A stretch of DNA of 55,049 nt from CAZGAH01 sp964523295 (GTDB taxonomy: Bacteria > Desulfobacterota > Desulfovibrionia > Desulfovibrionales > Desulfovibrionaceae), in contig CAZGAH010000021.1 of assembly GCA_964523295.1 (NCBI GenBank), positions 1-55,049 of the forward strand, given 5' to 3'. The notes beneath the pieces were generated by a model. That model ran no database searches. It had not been told where the DNA came from and saw only the letters and a list, made by a program, of their open reading frames with translations. Below, piece by piece: positions 7,777 to 17,385 of the stretch (positions are counted from its first letter, which is position 1; the number at the start of each line of letters is the position of its first letter). Both the position numbers and the translations under genes were made by a program.

Positions 7777-10107
7777 TTAGCCCTGGCCGGAGAGTTCCCG
7801 GTACTGCTTCACCGTGGCCGCCGCGGCCTCCCGTGGCGTCGTCGTGGTTCTTGCAAGTCCCGAGACCACGCGGGCGATATTGTGATCGGTCCGGTTCGCC
7901 TCGCTCCAGAGCACGCGAGGCGGTGCAACGAGGTAGGCGGAGAAGGCGTGGTGCATGCCGCCCGGCCGCTCGCCGATGACATGGACGATGCCGCGGCGTT
8001 CGTGGCTGTCCGGCGCGCCGCCGAAGAGCAGCTCCCCGATCCGGTAGCCCACGCGGACGCGGCCGTTGTGGACGACGAGGAGGCGAGGCGAAACGGTCAG
8101 CCCCTGCCGCGCGAATTCCTCGCGCAGGGCCTGAAGGTAGGGGGCCAGATTGCCCTCGTCGGTGATGGCCTTGGCATTGAGCCCGTCGGAAATCACGATC
8201 TGCACCGCATCCGCCGCATTGCGCTCGCCCCGCCAGGCCTCGACCGCCCGCCGCGACGCGGCATCGAGGGTCTCCCCGGTCTGCGGATGCAGAATATACT
8301 CGTCGCGGTCGCGGGAGTTCGTGCGCAACTGAAGGGCGCCAGGCAGCGAGGCGAGGAATCCCGGCGTCAGGCTCGCGCGGAGGCATTCCTTGGCGTCGGC
8401 GTAGACCGCGCGTATCGTCTGGTCGAGTTCGGGAGCCAGGTCCCAGGGCCTGTCGCCGTGGCCCTCGGCCAGGGGCACGCCGCGTGCCCGGACCTGGCGC
8501 ATCCGCTCGCGCCCGTCGGCCTCGATGTCCGCCAGCGTGCGCGCGTCGCCCTTGGCCCGGCAGTACTGCACCCAGACCTGGAGCGGCTGTCCGAAGTGTT
8601 CCGTGGGTTCGCCCCGGTCATCGATCACGCCCAGCTGTTGGAAAAAGCGCCACATCGCGTCGTTGACCTTGAGCCCGAAGCGTTGGCGCAGGCGGACGTG
8701 ATCCTGGAAGGCGGTGGTCATGTAGCCCAGCATGGGATCCATTTTCGTGGGCAGGGCCATCAGGTAGGCCGGCCGCGCGGGCATGATCCGGTCCATGCAC
8801 CAGTCCAGGTCGTCCAGGGTGACATCCATGTGCAGCGTGGTGCAGATGTCCAGGCCGATGGTCAGGCCATGGAGCTTGCCCATGACGATGTCCTCGAGGC
8901 AGCAGCGGACAAGCTGCTCGCGCGTGCGAAAGACCTCGGGACCGATGAAGCCGGCGACGTCGTTGACGTGTACCCAGGGCTCCGGGGGCAGGCCCGCGCG
9001 CTGCTGAGCCTGGGCTGTCCGGCGTTTGAGCAGGCGTGCAAGTCCGTATTTGCGCGATTCGAGGGTGACCATGTCCAGGCCTTGCGCCTGTCCGTTGGTG
9101 AATTCGGAGCCCTGGCCCGTTTCGAAGTACAATCCGAACCGCCCGCTACGTCGTTGCGCCAGGCTGAGCAGTTTTTCGAGCGTGAGATCAAAGACCGCGT
9201 TCGCGGCAGTGCTCCCGGCGAGACTCTGGAACCAGATACCAGTCGTGCCGGGATCCCGCTCTTCGACCATGGCCTGGATGTCGATGTGCGCGAGCACGGA
9301 ATGCGGCAGAAGTTCCTCAATGCCGAAGCTGCGCCGGATATCGAGCAACGTGCGCTCGAGCACGGCAACGGAATCGGGGTCGCTGCTGACGGGGTTGGTC
9401 CCCAGTACGACGTCACCGACGGCAAAGGAAAAGCCGGAAAGCACCTGCCAGAATATGTCCTCGGGATTGTCCGTCGGCGAATTGGGCTGGATGCGGGCGC
9501 CCAGGTAGCCGCGTGCGCCGATCATCGTGCCGGGGAGTGCGTGGTGGATACGGCTGCCGAGCGCGACAAGCTCCTCGTCGGACAGCAGCTTGACCAGGCA
9601 GGCGATCACATCGCTGGACAGGCCGTCGAGCAGGGCGCAGACGTCCGTCTCGCTGTCCTGCAGCAGGCGCTCGCGCAGTTCTCCCAGACGCAAGGCGGAG
9701 ACGCAGGAGAGCGTTGCGGGATTGAGGTCGGCGACGATGGCGCTGTAGAGCGGGTCATCGAGCAGGGAATGCGCGCAGAGATCACCGACGCGCGTTGCTG
9801 CGAGCAGGCCACGCGCTGCGGCCCTTTCCTCGTCGTCAAGCGCCGCGACCCCGATGATGCGGTCACCTTCCTTGAAGGCGTTCGCCGCGCCGGCGACGCG
9901 CCGGTACAGATCGGGATCGAAGCCACCGCTACGCCGGGCCATATAGGCAAAGACGTCCTCTCCGGGCCGTGCGTCAACGACGCGCGCGCCCTTCGTTGCC
10001 AGGGCTGCCGCGACGGTGAACAGGGTTGGCTGGAGCAATACGCCACCGAGCGCACCGAGGCCGAGGGTGCAGAATTCGCGACGAGTAAACCCGCCCGTGC
10101 AGGACAT
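7777..10107 (-). CDS. Single-chain ethanolamine ammonia-lyase (EutB-EutC fusion) with Tat signal
   Basis: A 776-residue protein joining both subunits of adenosylcobalamin-dependent ethanolamine ammonia-lyase, which splits ethanolamine to acetaldehyde and ammonia. Residues 8-36 form a twin-arginine signal (FTRREFCTLGLGALGGVL and a hydrophobic stretch). Residues 45-505 align with EutB: RIQPNSPTDN (R205, Q207), VLGTNPVSS (N238), LYFETGQGS (E329), FIGPE, IGLDIC (D420) and MLGYMTTAFQDH correspond to the E. coli substrate-site residues R160, Q162, N193, E287 and D362. Residues about 590-776 align with EutC: VQIVISDGLNAKAI, NGRVRVGYRIGELL, VIGERPGGMHHAFSAY, ANRTDHNIARV. GGAGG precedes the ATG. No eutA, shell-protein or aldehyde dehydrogenase genes are near. 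Family enzymes are cytoplasmic; export is inference from the signal. The cbiG/cobJ genes about 1 kb away could supply the cofactor pathway. Confidence 0.88.
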   Translation of the reverse strand: MSCTGGFTRREFCTLGLGALGGVLLQPTLFTVAAALATKGARVVDARPGEDVFAYMARRSGGFDPDLYRRVAGAANAFKEGDRIIGVAALDDEERAAARGLLAATRVGDLCAHSLLDDPLYSAIVADLNPATLSCVSALRLGELRERLLQDSETDVCALLDGLSSDVIACLVKLLSDEELVALGSRIHHALPGTMIGARGYLGARIQPNSPTDNPEDIFWQVLSGFSFAVGDVVLGTNPVSSDPDSVAVLERTLLDIRRSFGIEELLPHSVLAHIDIQAMVEERDPGTTGIWFQSLAGSTAANAVFDLTLEKLLSLAQRRSGRFGLYFETGQGSEFTNGQAQGLDMVTLESRKYGLARLLKRRTAQAQQRAGLPPEPWVHVNDVAGFIGPEVFRTREQLVRCCLEDIVMGKLHGLTIGLDICTTLHMDVTLDDLDWCMDRIMPARPAYLMALPTKMDPMLGYMTTAFQDHVRLRQRFGLKVNDAMWRFFQQLGVIDDRGEPTEHFGQPLQVWVQYCRAKGDARTLADIEADGRERMRQVRARGVPLAEGHGDRPWDLAPELDQTIRAVYADAKECLRASLTPGFLASLPGALQLRTNSRDRDEYILHPQTGETLDAASRRAVEAWRGERNAADAVQIVISDGLNAKAITDEGNLAPYLQALREEFARQGLTVSPRLLVVHNGRVRVGYRIGELLFGGAPDSHERRGIVHVIGERPGGMHHAFSAYLVAPPRVLWSEANRTDHNIARVVSGLARTTTTPREAAAATVKQYRELSGQG

Positions 10108-10243
10108 GTGTGAAACCTCCGATGCTGTCCGGCAGGAGCTGCGCCGGGCAACGACCCTGCCCCTGCCACCGTTACACCATCAAGCTCATCGGCAGGGAAA
10201 AGTCAATGGAGATCATCTCCGTGAAATCCGCCTGAATTTCCCT

Positions 10244-10978
10244 TCAGTCGAGCGCAGGGGGATCCTGGCTCGCGTTCTTGCCGGAAGAGCCGTCATTCCT
10301 GGAGCCCGGCCCATCGTGGCCGCGGGTTCGGGACTCAATGGTCTTGATGGTGCGCAGACCGCGCAGGTATTGGATGACGCCCGGGGCGAGCACGATGGCG
10401 ATCACCACGAACACGGCCAGGCCGAGGTTGCGCTGCACAAAGGGAATGCTGCCCAGAAAATAACCGGACAGCGTATAGAGCGCGGCCCAAACGGCGACGC
10501 AGGCAGCATTGTAGCGCAGGAACGCAGGGTAGGGCATTGCCGCCATGCCGGCGACAAACGGCCCCAGCGAGCGCAGCATGGGGATGAAGCGGCTGAAGAG
10601 CACGGTCCGGCGGCTGTGGCGGGCGTAAAAGTCCCTGGCCGGAGCCAGCCGGTCGTGCAGGGCCGATCCGGAACCAAGGCGGGGAAACAGGCGAGGGGCG
10701 AGGCGACCGATGCCGTAGCTGGCCGAATCGCCGGCCAGGGCAGAAAGAAAACACAGCGGCAACAGATAGCCGATTTCAAGCCTTCCCCCCGCGGCAAGAG
10801 CCCCGGCGGTGAACAGCAGCACGTCCCCGGGCAGAAACGGCGCTACCACCAGCCCGGTCTCGCAAAACAGAATCGCGGCCAGCAGCAGATAGGCCAGGAC
10901 CTGACGCCGTGCAATCAGCTCCGGCAAATGCTGGTCGGCTTGAAGCAGATAGGTGATGAAGTCGGGCACAAAGTCCAT
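10244..10978 (-). CDS. DedA/SNARE-associated family membrane protein
   Basis: A 244-residue membrane protein of the DedA (VTT) family, whose members are implicated in undecaprenyl-phosphate or phospholipid flipping and envelope homeostasis. Typical features are FCETGLVVAPFLPGDVLLFT near residue 42, GDSASYGIGRLAPRLFPRLG, and FYARHSRRTVLFSRFIPMLR followed by SLGPFVAGMAAMP, the conserved motif with the paired arginines. Several hydrophobic segments follow. The C-terminal 35 residues are hydrophilic (ESRTRGHDGPGSRNDGSS). I chose the start at 10978 (MDFVPDFITYLLQ), where family members begin; a longer frame upstream adds an unlikely arginine-rich leader. It is followed on the same strand by the EutB-EutC gene, 136 bases away. 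A direct functional link to that gene is not shown. Confidence 0.88.
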   Translation of the reverse strand: MDFVPDFITYLLQADQHLPELIARRQVLAYLLLAAILFCETGLVVAPFLPGDVLLFTAGALAAGGRLEIGYLLPLCFLSALAGDSASYGIGRLAPRLFPRLGSGSALHDRLAPARDFYARHSRRTVLFSRFIPMLRSLGPFVAGMAAMPYPAFLRYNAACVAVWAALYTLSGYFLGSIPFVQRNLGLAVFVVIAIVLAPGVIQYLRGLRTIKTIESRTRGHDGPGSRNDGSSGKNASQDPPALD

Positions 10979-11825
10979 GATTCCGCCGCGTCTGGCCGTA
11001 TTCGGTCCTGCGCAGAGTACGTTCGCCGCTACCGCTTGTCTAGTTCCCCAGCGCGGTGTCCATAGCACGTATATCCGACCGATCCAGGTAGCCCGTGACT
11101 TGAACGATGCCCTGCCTCTGCCCTTAAGATATAAAAAAAACTGGGCACCCTCTTTTGCTTTTGCAACAACAACCGTAAAACGTCAAGTTTGCAAAATTTG
11201 AAATACATATGATATTCCATCAATTTTTTTCATGTGCCTTCCAAAGTTTAATTGTAAAAAATGGGCCAATAAAGAAACAGTGACAACATGATTCTGATAT
11301 GCGTTTCGTAGCAACATCCTTGCATATGAAGTAATTCTTTTTTGGCTAAGCTTTGAGAGTTCCTTCTTTGAAGCTGGTCCAGGGCAAAGAATCTGACTTC
11401 CAAATACATAAAGAGTGACCATGGCGACAAACCCTCCGCCGTTCTATGCTTGGCACACACTTGTACAATCGGTCAAACTTCAACCTGCCAGGAAACACAA
11501 TTCTACGCTCTGCAGATAGGGAATTGCCGACCAACGAAAAGATCAGCAAATGGCCGTTTCATGCATCAGGGTGTCCGCTGGTCATGGCGACTTAAAAGGC
11601 AGGACACCTTGCGGCAGGCCCGTTTCACCTCGTCGGTGATGGTTCGTGTTGCTCATAAGCCACTCTATCCGCTTGGTATCGCGCGCACAACGAGGGTTAT
11701 TTATTTTGTTGATGGAGGATTATGGTTTTCTGGAGGGCTTGCACTTCGCTGCCCGTGCAGGCATAGTCCATGCTGTCGGGTGTCGGTTTTTCCGGCAGAA
11801 TCCACGCTACGCCGAGGAGGGGGGT
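10979..11825. other. A+T-rich gene-poor stretch with insertion-sequence traces
   Basis: No supported gene lies in these 847 bases. From about 11120 to 11450 the sequence is much richer in A and T than the rest of the window, and the short frames on both strands are unlike known proteins. The segment 11554-11594 repeats a stretch of the IS1634-like relic at 2046-2086, and the weak similarity continues to its left. This points to remnants of mobile DNA. The last 150 bases must contain the promoter of the STAS gene at 11826. Confidence 0.5.
11554..11594. repeat. 41-nt repeat shared with the transposase relic at 2046-2086
   Basis: The two copies, about 9.5 kb apart, match at 34 of 41 positions by eye. 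They share CCGTTTCA, CATCAGGGTG and GTCATGGCGACTTA. One copy is inside the IS1634-like relic, so the other is probably a remnant of a related element. Confidence 0.6.
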
Positions 11826-12101
11826 ATGGAAATCGTGCTGCCTGAGCAGTGTACCATCGAAGAGGCGGAGTCCATCAAGGAGTCCCTGCTGCTGCACCTG
11901 AACGACGCCGAGAAAACCGTGCTCAGCTTTCGCAACGTCGCTGACGCCGATCTCAGCCTGTTTCAGCTGCTGCACTCGGCTGTCCGGACCTGGTCTCAGG
12001 AAAACCGGGAACTCGAATTGCTTCAGGATCTTCCCGCGCACCTGGAGGGCAAGGCCAGGCTGGCCGGCTTCAGCTATCTGGCCGCTGCGCCGACTGCCTG
12101 A
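11826..12101 (+). CDS. STAS-domain protein
   Basis: A 91-residue single-domain protein (MEIVLPEQCTIEEAESIKES). The order strand, helix, then the segment VADADLSLFQLLHSAVR matches the STAS fold of anti-anti-sigma factors. The usual phosphorylation motif D-S-S-G is replaced by D-L-S-L, as seen in STAS proteins linked to chemotaxis or lipid transport. The ribosome binding site GAGGAGGGGGG lies just before ATG. The gene is followed after 93 bases by the exporter adaptor gene, so they could share a message. No kinase or phosphatase partner is adjacent; the complete partner-switching set of the window is 15 kb away. Confidence 0.72.
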   Translation: MEIVLPEQCTIEEAESIKESLLLHLNDAEKTVLSFRNVADADLSLFQLLHSAVRTWSQENRELELLQDLPAHLEGKARLAGFSYLAAAPTA

Positions 12102-12194
12102 CGCCGACAGGGCCGGGCCGCACAATCGACGAGGCCGCGCCGGGGCGCTGAGCCCTTGCCTCGTCGTCTGCCCCTGGCCCGGTAGCTGAAGCCC

Positions 12195-13405
12195 ATGAAC
12201 CACGATCTTTCCTCCCTGCGTATCGACCAGGCGCACAAGGACGGAAGGCGCCCGTTTCGCCTGCGTCGGGTGCTGTTCTGGCTCTTCGTCCTGGCGCTGC
12301 TGATTGCGGTCGGTCTGTTTCTGGCCCGCTATCGTTTTCCCCACACCGTAAGGACGGCTACCGCGGCGCTGGCGTATCCGTCGCGCGGCATCACCGAACT
12401 GACGGCCAGCGGCTACGTGACCGCGGAGCGCAAGGCAGCCCTCGGCAGCAAGGCCACGGCGCAGCTGATCTGGCTGGGCGTGGAAGAGGGCAGCGTGGTC
12501 AAAAAAGGCGACGTGGTGGCCAGACTGGAAAGCGGCGATGTCGAGGCCGCGCGTGAGCGGGCCACGCGCGAGCTGGAGGCCGCGCGGCACAAGGTGGACG
12601 AGGCGCAGGCAGAACTGACTGACGCCGCGAAGCATTTTCAGCGCATGGAAAAACTGGAGCGCAGCCACATCGTGTCCCGGTCGACCCTCGACGAAGCCAG
12701 GGCCAGGCTCGACACCGCCACGGCCCGGCTGAACAACGCCAACGCCGCGGTCACCGCGCTGGACGCCGCGCTGGAGCGCACGGAGGTCGAGGTCGGCTAT
12801 ACGCAGTTGCGCGCGCCCTTCGACGCCGTGGTGCTGACGAAAAATGCCGACGTTGGCGACATCATTTCGCCCCTGAGCGCAGCCGCCAATTCCAAGGCCG
12901 CGGTCATCAGCATTGCGGACATGCGCTCGCTGCAGGTCCAGGTGGACGTGTCGGAGTCGAACATTTCGCGCGTACGCCGGGGCCAGCCCTGCGAAATCAC
13001 TCTGGATGCCTTTCCCGAGGAGCGTTTTCCCGGCTACGTACACATGATCGTCCCCACCGCCGACCGCAGCAAGGCCTCGGTCATGGTCAAGGTACGCTTC
13101 GACGCCCTGGACCCGCGCGTTCTTCCGGAAATGAGCGCCAAGGTCTCCTTTCTGTCGCGCCGGCTGGCGCCGGAGGAACTCGCGCCGCGGCTGGCCGTGC
13201 CGGGCGCGGCGCTGTTCGAGCATCAGGGCCGGCCGGCGGCCTGGGTCGTCGACCAGGGCAAGGCCCGGCTCGCGCTGCTGACGCTCGGCGAGCCCCTCGG
13301 GGATCTGCGTTACGTCACTGCGGGCCTGGAACCCGGCGCCAGGGTGGTGCTGTCGCCCGACCCGGCTCTGCGCGCGGGCGATCCGCTCCAGGTCAAGGAC
13401 CAGTA

Positions 13406-13406
<1 letters not shown>
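12195..13406 (+). CDS. MacA-like periplasmic adaptor of an ABC exporter
   Basis: A 403-residue membrane-fusion protein. It begins with a short cytoplasmic stretch and one transmembrane helix (VLFWLFVLALLIAVGLFLAR, about residues 30-50). The biotinyl-lipoyl half-motif LGSKATAQLIWLGVEEGSVV and VKKGDVVARLESGDVEAARE are typical of the HlyD/MacA family. A long alanine- and glutamate-rich helical hairpin follows (residues about 120-195), then TQLRAPFDAVVLTKNADVGD, the second half of the lipoyl domain, and beta-barrel domains. Its stop codon overlaps the ATPase start by one base, so adaptor, ATPase and permease form one unit. No outer membrane TolC gene is present. The substrate cannot be read from the sequence. 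Confidence 0.88.
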
Positions 13407-14075
<669 letters not shown>

Positions 14076-14101
<26 letters not shown>

Positions 14102-15233
14102 GAACGCCTTCCGCCATACCCTGCGCTCGTCCCTGACCGTGCTGGGCGTGGCCGTGGCCATTCTGGCCTTCGGCATGTTGCGCACGCTCATCGACACCTG
14201 GTACCTCGGCGTGGAGGCCTCGTCGGCCAGCCGGCTGGTTACCCGAAACGCCATCTCGCTCATTTTCCCCCTGCCCCTGGCCTACCGGGAGAAGATCCGC
14301 AGCGTTGACGGCGTTGCCGTGGTCTCGCCGGGAAACTGGTTCGGCGGTATCTATATCGACGAGAAAAACTTTTTCGCCAGTTTCGCGCTCGAACCGGACA
14401 GCTTCTTCAGCCTCTATCCCGAGATTCTGCTCTCCGAGCCCGAGGCCAAGGCCTTTGGCCGCGACCGCAAAGGCGCTGTCGTCGGCCGAAAGCTCGCCGA
14501 GCGCTTCAACTGGAAGATCGGGGATACCATCACGCTCAAGGGCACCATCTACCCGGGCGACTGGCCCATGAACATCGTGGGCATCTACCGCGGCGCACGG
14601 ACCGACACCGACGAAACCGTGCTCTACTTCCAGTGGGACTACCTGAACGAGGCCACGAAAAAGCGTTTCCCGGACCGGGCCGATCAGGTCGGCTTCTACA
14701 TGATCGGCATCGACGACGCCAGCCGGGCCGCGGAAATCTCCCACGCCGTGGACGCGCTCTTTCTCAATTCCCGGGCCGAGACGCTCACGGAAACGGAGAA
14801 GGCCTTCCAGCTCGGTTTCGTGGCCATGAGCTCCGCGATCCTCGTGGCCATAGAGATCGTTTCCTATGTGGTCATTCTCATCATCCTGGCCGTAGCCGCG
14901 AATACGATGGCCATGTCCGCGCGCGAGCGCACGGGCGAATACGCCGTATTCAAGACCTTGGGATTCCACTCGTCAACGCTGGCCTGGCTGCTCGTCGGCG
15001 AGTCCCTGACCCTGTCCCTGAGCGGCGCATTGCTGGGTCTGGCCCTGCTGTTTCCGACAACGCAGGCCTTTGGCAAGGCCCTGTCCCAGTTTCTGCCCTC
15101 CTTCCAGGTGGCGCCGTCCACGCTGGCCATGGGCGCCGCGGCAGGGCTGTTCGTGGGCCTGGCCGCGGCTGCGGTACCGGCCCTGACCGTCGCGCGCGTG
15201 CGCATTGCCGAGGGACTGCGGCGGATAGGGTGA
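14076..15233 (+). CDS. ABC transporter permease, FtsX/MacB family
   Basis: A 385-residue permease with the layout of the FtsX/MacB group: one helix near the N-terminus (SSLTVLGVAVAILAFGMLRT), a large extracytoplasmic domain of about 220 residues (including FNWKIGDTITLKGTIYPGDW), then three C-terminal helices (VAIEIVSYVVILIILAVAAN, SLTLSLSGALLGLALLF, MGAAAGLFVGLAAAAVPAL). The coupling motif MAMSARERTGEYAVFKTLGF is the hallmark of the family. It differs from E. coli MacB in that the ATPase is a separate protein. It ends 29 bases before the carbamate kinase gene. Confidence 0.91.
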
Positions 15234-15262
15234 CGGTCCCCTGACAGCAGCGAGGAGCTTGC

Positions 15263-16201
15263 ATGAAGACCACGCCGAACCGACTCCCTGTGTTGCTCGT
15301 GGCCCTGGGAGGTAACGCGCTCGTGCGCAAGGGCCAGGTCGGGACCATTGCCGAGCAGTTCGCCACGCTGCGCGGCCCCATGGAACAGATTGCCAGGCTG
15401 GCCGAGACGCATCGTATCATCATCACGCACGGCAACGGCCCCCAGGTGGGCAATCTGCTGCTGCAACAGGAGTGCTGTCCGGAAACGCCGCGGCTGCCGC
15501 TGGAAATCCTGGTGGCGCAGACGCAGGGGCAGATCGGGTATATGATCGAGTCCACGCTCGACGCCGCGCTGAGCGAACGCGGGGTGCATAAACTGCTGGT
15601 CAGCCTGATCAGCTACGTGGTGGTGGACGGGCAGGATCCGGCCATGCGCACGCCGGACAAGCCGGTCGGGCCGGTCCTGACCGAGGAGCAGGCCCGGGTC
15701 GCGAGCTACGCGGTCCGGATGACGCCCAAGGGCTGGCGGCGCGTCGTGGCCTCGCCCAGGCCCGTGACCGTGGTTGAACGTCGCGAAATCGCGGCCCTGG
15801 TGGAGGCCGGCTTCATCGTCATCTGCTGCGGCGGGGGCGGCATCCCGGTGACGCGGCACGACCGCCGCTTCGACGGCGTGGATGCGGTCATCGACAAGGA
15901 TCTGGCCAGTTCGCGGCTGGCCATAGAGGTCGGCGTGGATCAGTTCTGCATCGCCACGGACGTGCCCGGCGCGTATCTCGATTATGGCAGCCCTCGCCAG
16001 CGTCTGTTGCGCCGGATCGGCACGGCGCAGGCGCGGGAATTCCTTGCCGCGGGACACTTCCCGCCCGGCAGCATGGGACCGAAAGTGGAGGCCTGTCTCG
16101 AGTTCCTGACCAACGGCGGCAAAAAGGCCTGCATCGCGGGCATCGACGACATCTGCGACGCGGTCGAGGGAAAGACCGGCACCTGGTTCGACGCGGACTG
16201 A
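15263..16201 (+). CDS. arcC: Carbamate kinase
   Basis: A 312-residue amino acid kinase family enzyme that transfers phosphate between carbamoyl phosphate and ADP. The N-terminal LLVALGGNALVRKGQ, ITHGNGPQVGNLLLQQE, the central VICCGGGGIPVTR, AVIDKDLASSRLAIEVGVD and the ending GSMGPKVEACLEFLTNGGKK are all family signatures. The length is normal. A ribosome binding site (GAGGAG) precedes the ATG. In fermenters this enzyme ends the arginine deiminase or a purine/allantoin pathway, but no arcA, arcB or related transferase gene is near. It may be read together with the exporter genes upstream (29 bases away). Confidence 0.93.
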   Translation: MKTTPNRLPVLLVALGGNALVRKGQVGTIAEQFATLRGPMEQIARLAETHRIIITHGNGPQVGNLLLQQECCPETPRLPLEILVAQTQGQIGYMIESTLDAALSERGVHKLLVSLISYVVVDGQDPAMRTPDKPVGPVLTEEQARVASYAVRMTPKGWRRVVASPRPVTVVERREIAALVEAGFIVICCGGGGIPVTRHDRRFDGVDAVIDKDLASSRLAIEVGVDQFCIATDVPGAYLDYGSPRQRLLRRIGTAQAREFLAAGHFPPGSMGPKVEACLEFLTNGGKKACIAGIDDICDAVEGKTGTWFDAD

Positions 16202-16219
16202 GGCGAAGGCGTCAGTCCG
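16194..16219. terminator. Hairpin between convergent arcC and aroC
   Basis: CGGACTGA (16194-16201) pairs with TCAGTCCG (16212-16219) across a 10-base loop. The stem contains the stop codons of both converging genes. There is no clear T run, so function as a bidirectional terminator is inference. Confidence 0.45.
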
Positions 16220-17279
16220 TCGTCTGGACCCTGGACAGACGCTGCTGCAACCAGGCGTCGGCCAGGGTCAGCAGCACCATGGCCTTGAGCACGGGCACGA
16301 TGCGCGGGATGGCGCTCACGTCGTGCCGGCCGCCCACGTGCAGAGTATGCGGCTGGCCCTGCCTGGTCATGGTCTGCTGCGCGTGCGCTATGGAGGGAAT
16401 GGGCTTGACGGCAGCCCGGACCACGATCATCTGCCCGGTGGAGATGCCGCCCAGGATGCCGCCGGCGTGGTTGGAGCCAAAGCCCTCGGGCAGGATAGGA
16501 TCGTTGTTCCGGCTGCCCGTGCTGCGCGCGGCCTCCAAGCCTGAGCCGATTTCCACGCCCTTGACCGCGCCTACGCCCATGAGCGCATAGGCCAGCCTGG
16601 CGTCGAGCTTGTCGAACACCGGCTCACCCAGTCCGGCAGGCACGCCGAGCGCCTCCACGACCACGACCCCGCCCAGGCTGTCGCCCTGGCCCTTGATCTC
16701 GCGGATGCGCGCCTCCCAGCTGTCGACGACGTCCGGATCGGGCGAAAAAAAGGGTCTCTCGAGCGCGCCAGCGGGATCGACCACGCTGGCGGCGATGCCC
16801 CCCAGTTCCTGCGTATAGGCGCGAACGGCGATGCCCTGCGTGCGGAGCAGCTCCTGCGCTATTGCCCCGCCAGCCACGCGGCAGACCGTCTCCCGGCCCG
16901 AGGCCCGGCCCCCGCCCCGGTAGTCCCGGATCCCGTACTTGGCCTCATAGGTGATGTCCGCGTGGCCCGGACGATAGACGTCCTTGATGGCGCCGTAGTC
17001 GCGCGAACGCTGGTCCTCGTTGGCGATATAGAACCCGATGGCCGTGCCCGTGGTCCTGCCCTCGAAAACGCCGGACAGCAGCCGCACCGTGTCGCTCTCC
17101 TTGCGCTGCGTGGACGCGCTGCCCTGACCGGGCTTGCGCAGATCCAGCTCGCGCTGGAGCATGGCCTCGTCGAGGGGGACCCCGGCCGGGCAGCCGTCGA
17201 CTACGCCGCCCAGACCGGGCCCGTGCGATTCGCCGAAGGTGCTCAACCGGAAGATGTGGCCGAAGGTATTGCCGCTCAT
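16212..17279 (-). CDS. aroC: Chorismate synthase
   Basis: A 355-residue enzyme that makes chorismate from 5-enolpyruvylshikimate-3-phosphate with reduced FMN, the last shared step of aromatic amino acid synthesis. The N-terminus FGHIFRLSTFGESHGPGLGG, the block RPGHADITYEAKYGIRDYRG, GGRASGRETVCRVAGGAIAQ and RSTGSRNNDPILPEGF with HAGGILGGISTGQ are the standard signatures. It is complete. It follows aroK on the same strand with 106 bases between, so both shikimate-pathway genes are probably expressed together. Confidence 0.96.
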   Translation of the reverse strand: MSGNTFGHIFRLSTFGESHGPGLGGVVDGCPAGVPLDEAMLQRELDLRKPGQGSASTQRKESDTVRLLSGVFEGRTTGTAIGFYIANEDQRSRDYGAIKDVYRPGHADITYEAKYGIRDYRGGGRASGRETVCRVAGGAIAQELLRTQGIAVRAYTQELGGIAASVVDPAGALERPFFSPDPDVVDSWEARIREIKGQGDSLGGVVVVEALGVPAGLGEPVFDKLDARLAYALMGVGAVKGVEIGSGLEAARSTGSRNNDPILPEGFGSNHAGGILGGISTGQMIVVRAAVKPIPSIAHAQQTMTRQGQPHTLHVGGRHDVSAIPRIVPVLKAMVLLTLADAWLQQRLSRVQTTD

Positions 17280-17385
17280 AATGGTGTTTCCTTGTTATCC
17301 GTGCGACAGGGGTGCCGCGTCGGCTGAAAATCGTCGCAACGGCGCAACGCGTTGAAGGGTGAGCACAGGGCGAGGTACTGGTTGA

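Noticed and set aside
7882..10113. Open frame of 743 codons on the plus strand opposite the EutB-EutC gene
   Set aside because: The minus-strand product is clearly ethanolamine ammonia-lyase; the long opposite frame is a result of high GC content.
10108..10243. Possible cobalamin riboswitch before the EutB-EutC gene
   Set aside because: The 136-base leader is too short and lacks a recognisable B12 box; the same holds for the region before ahbB.
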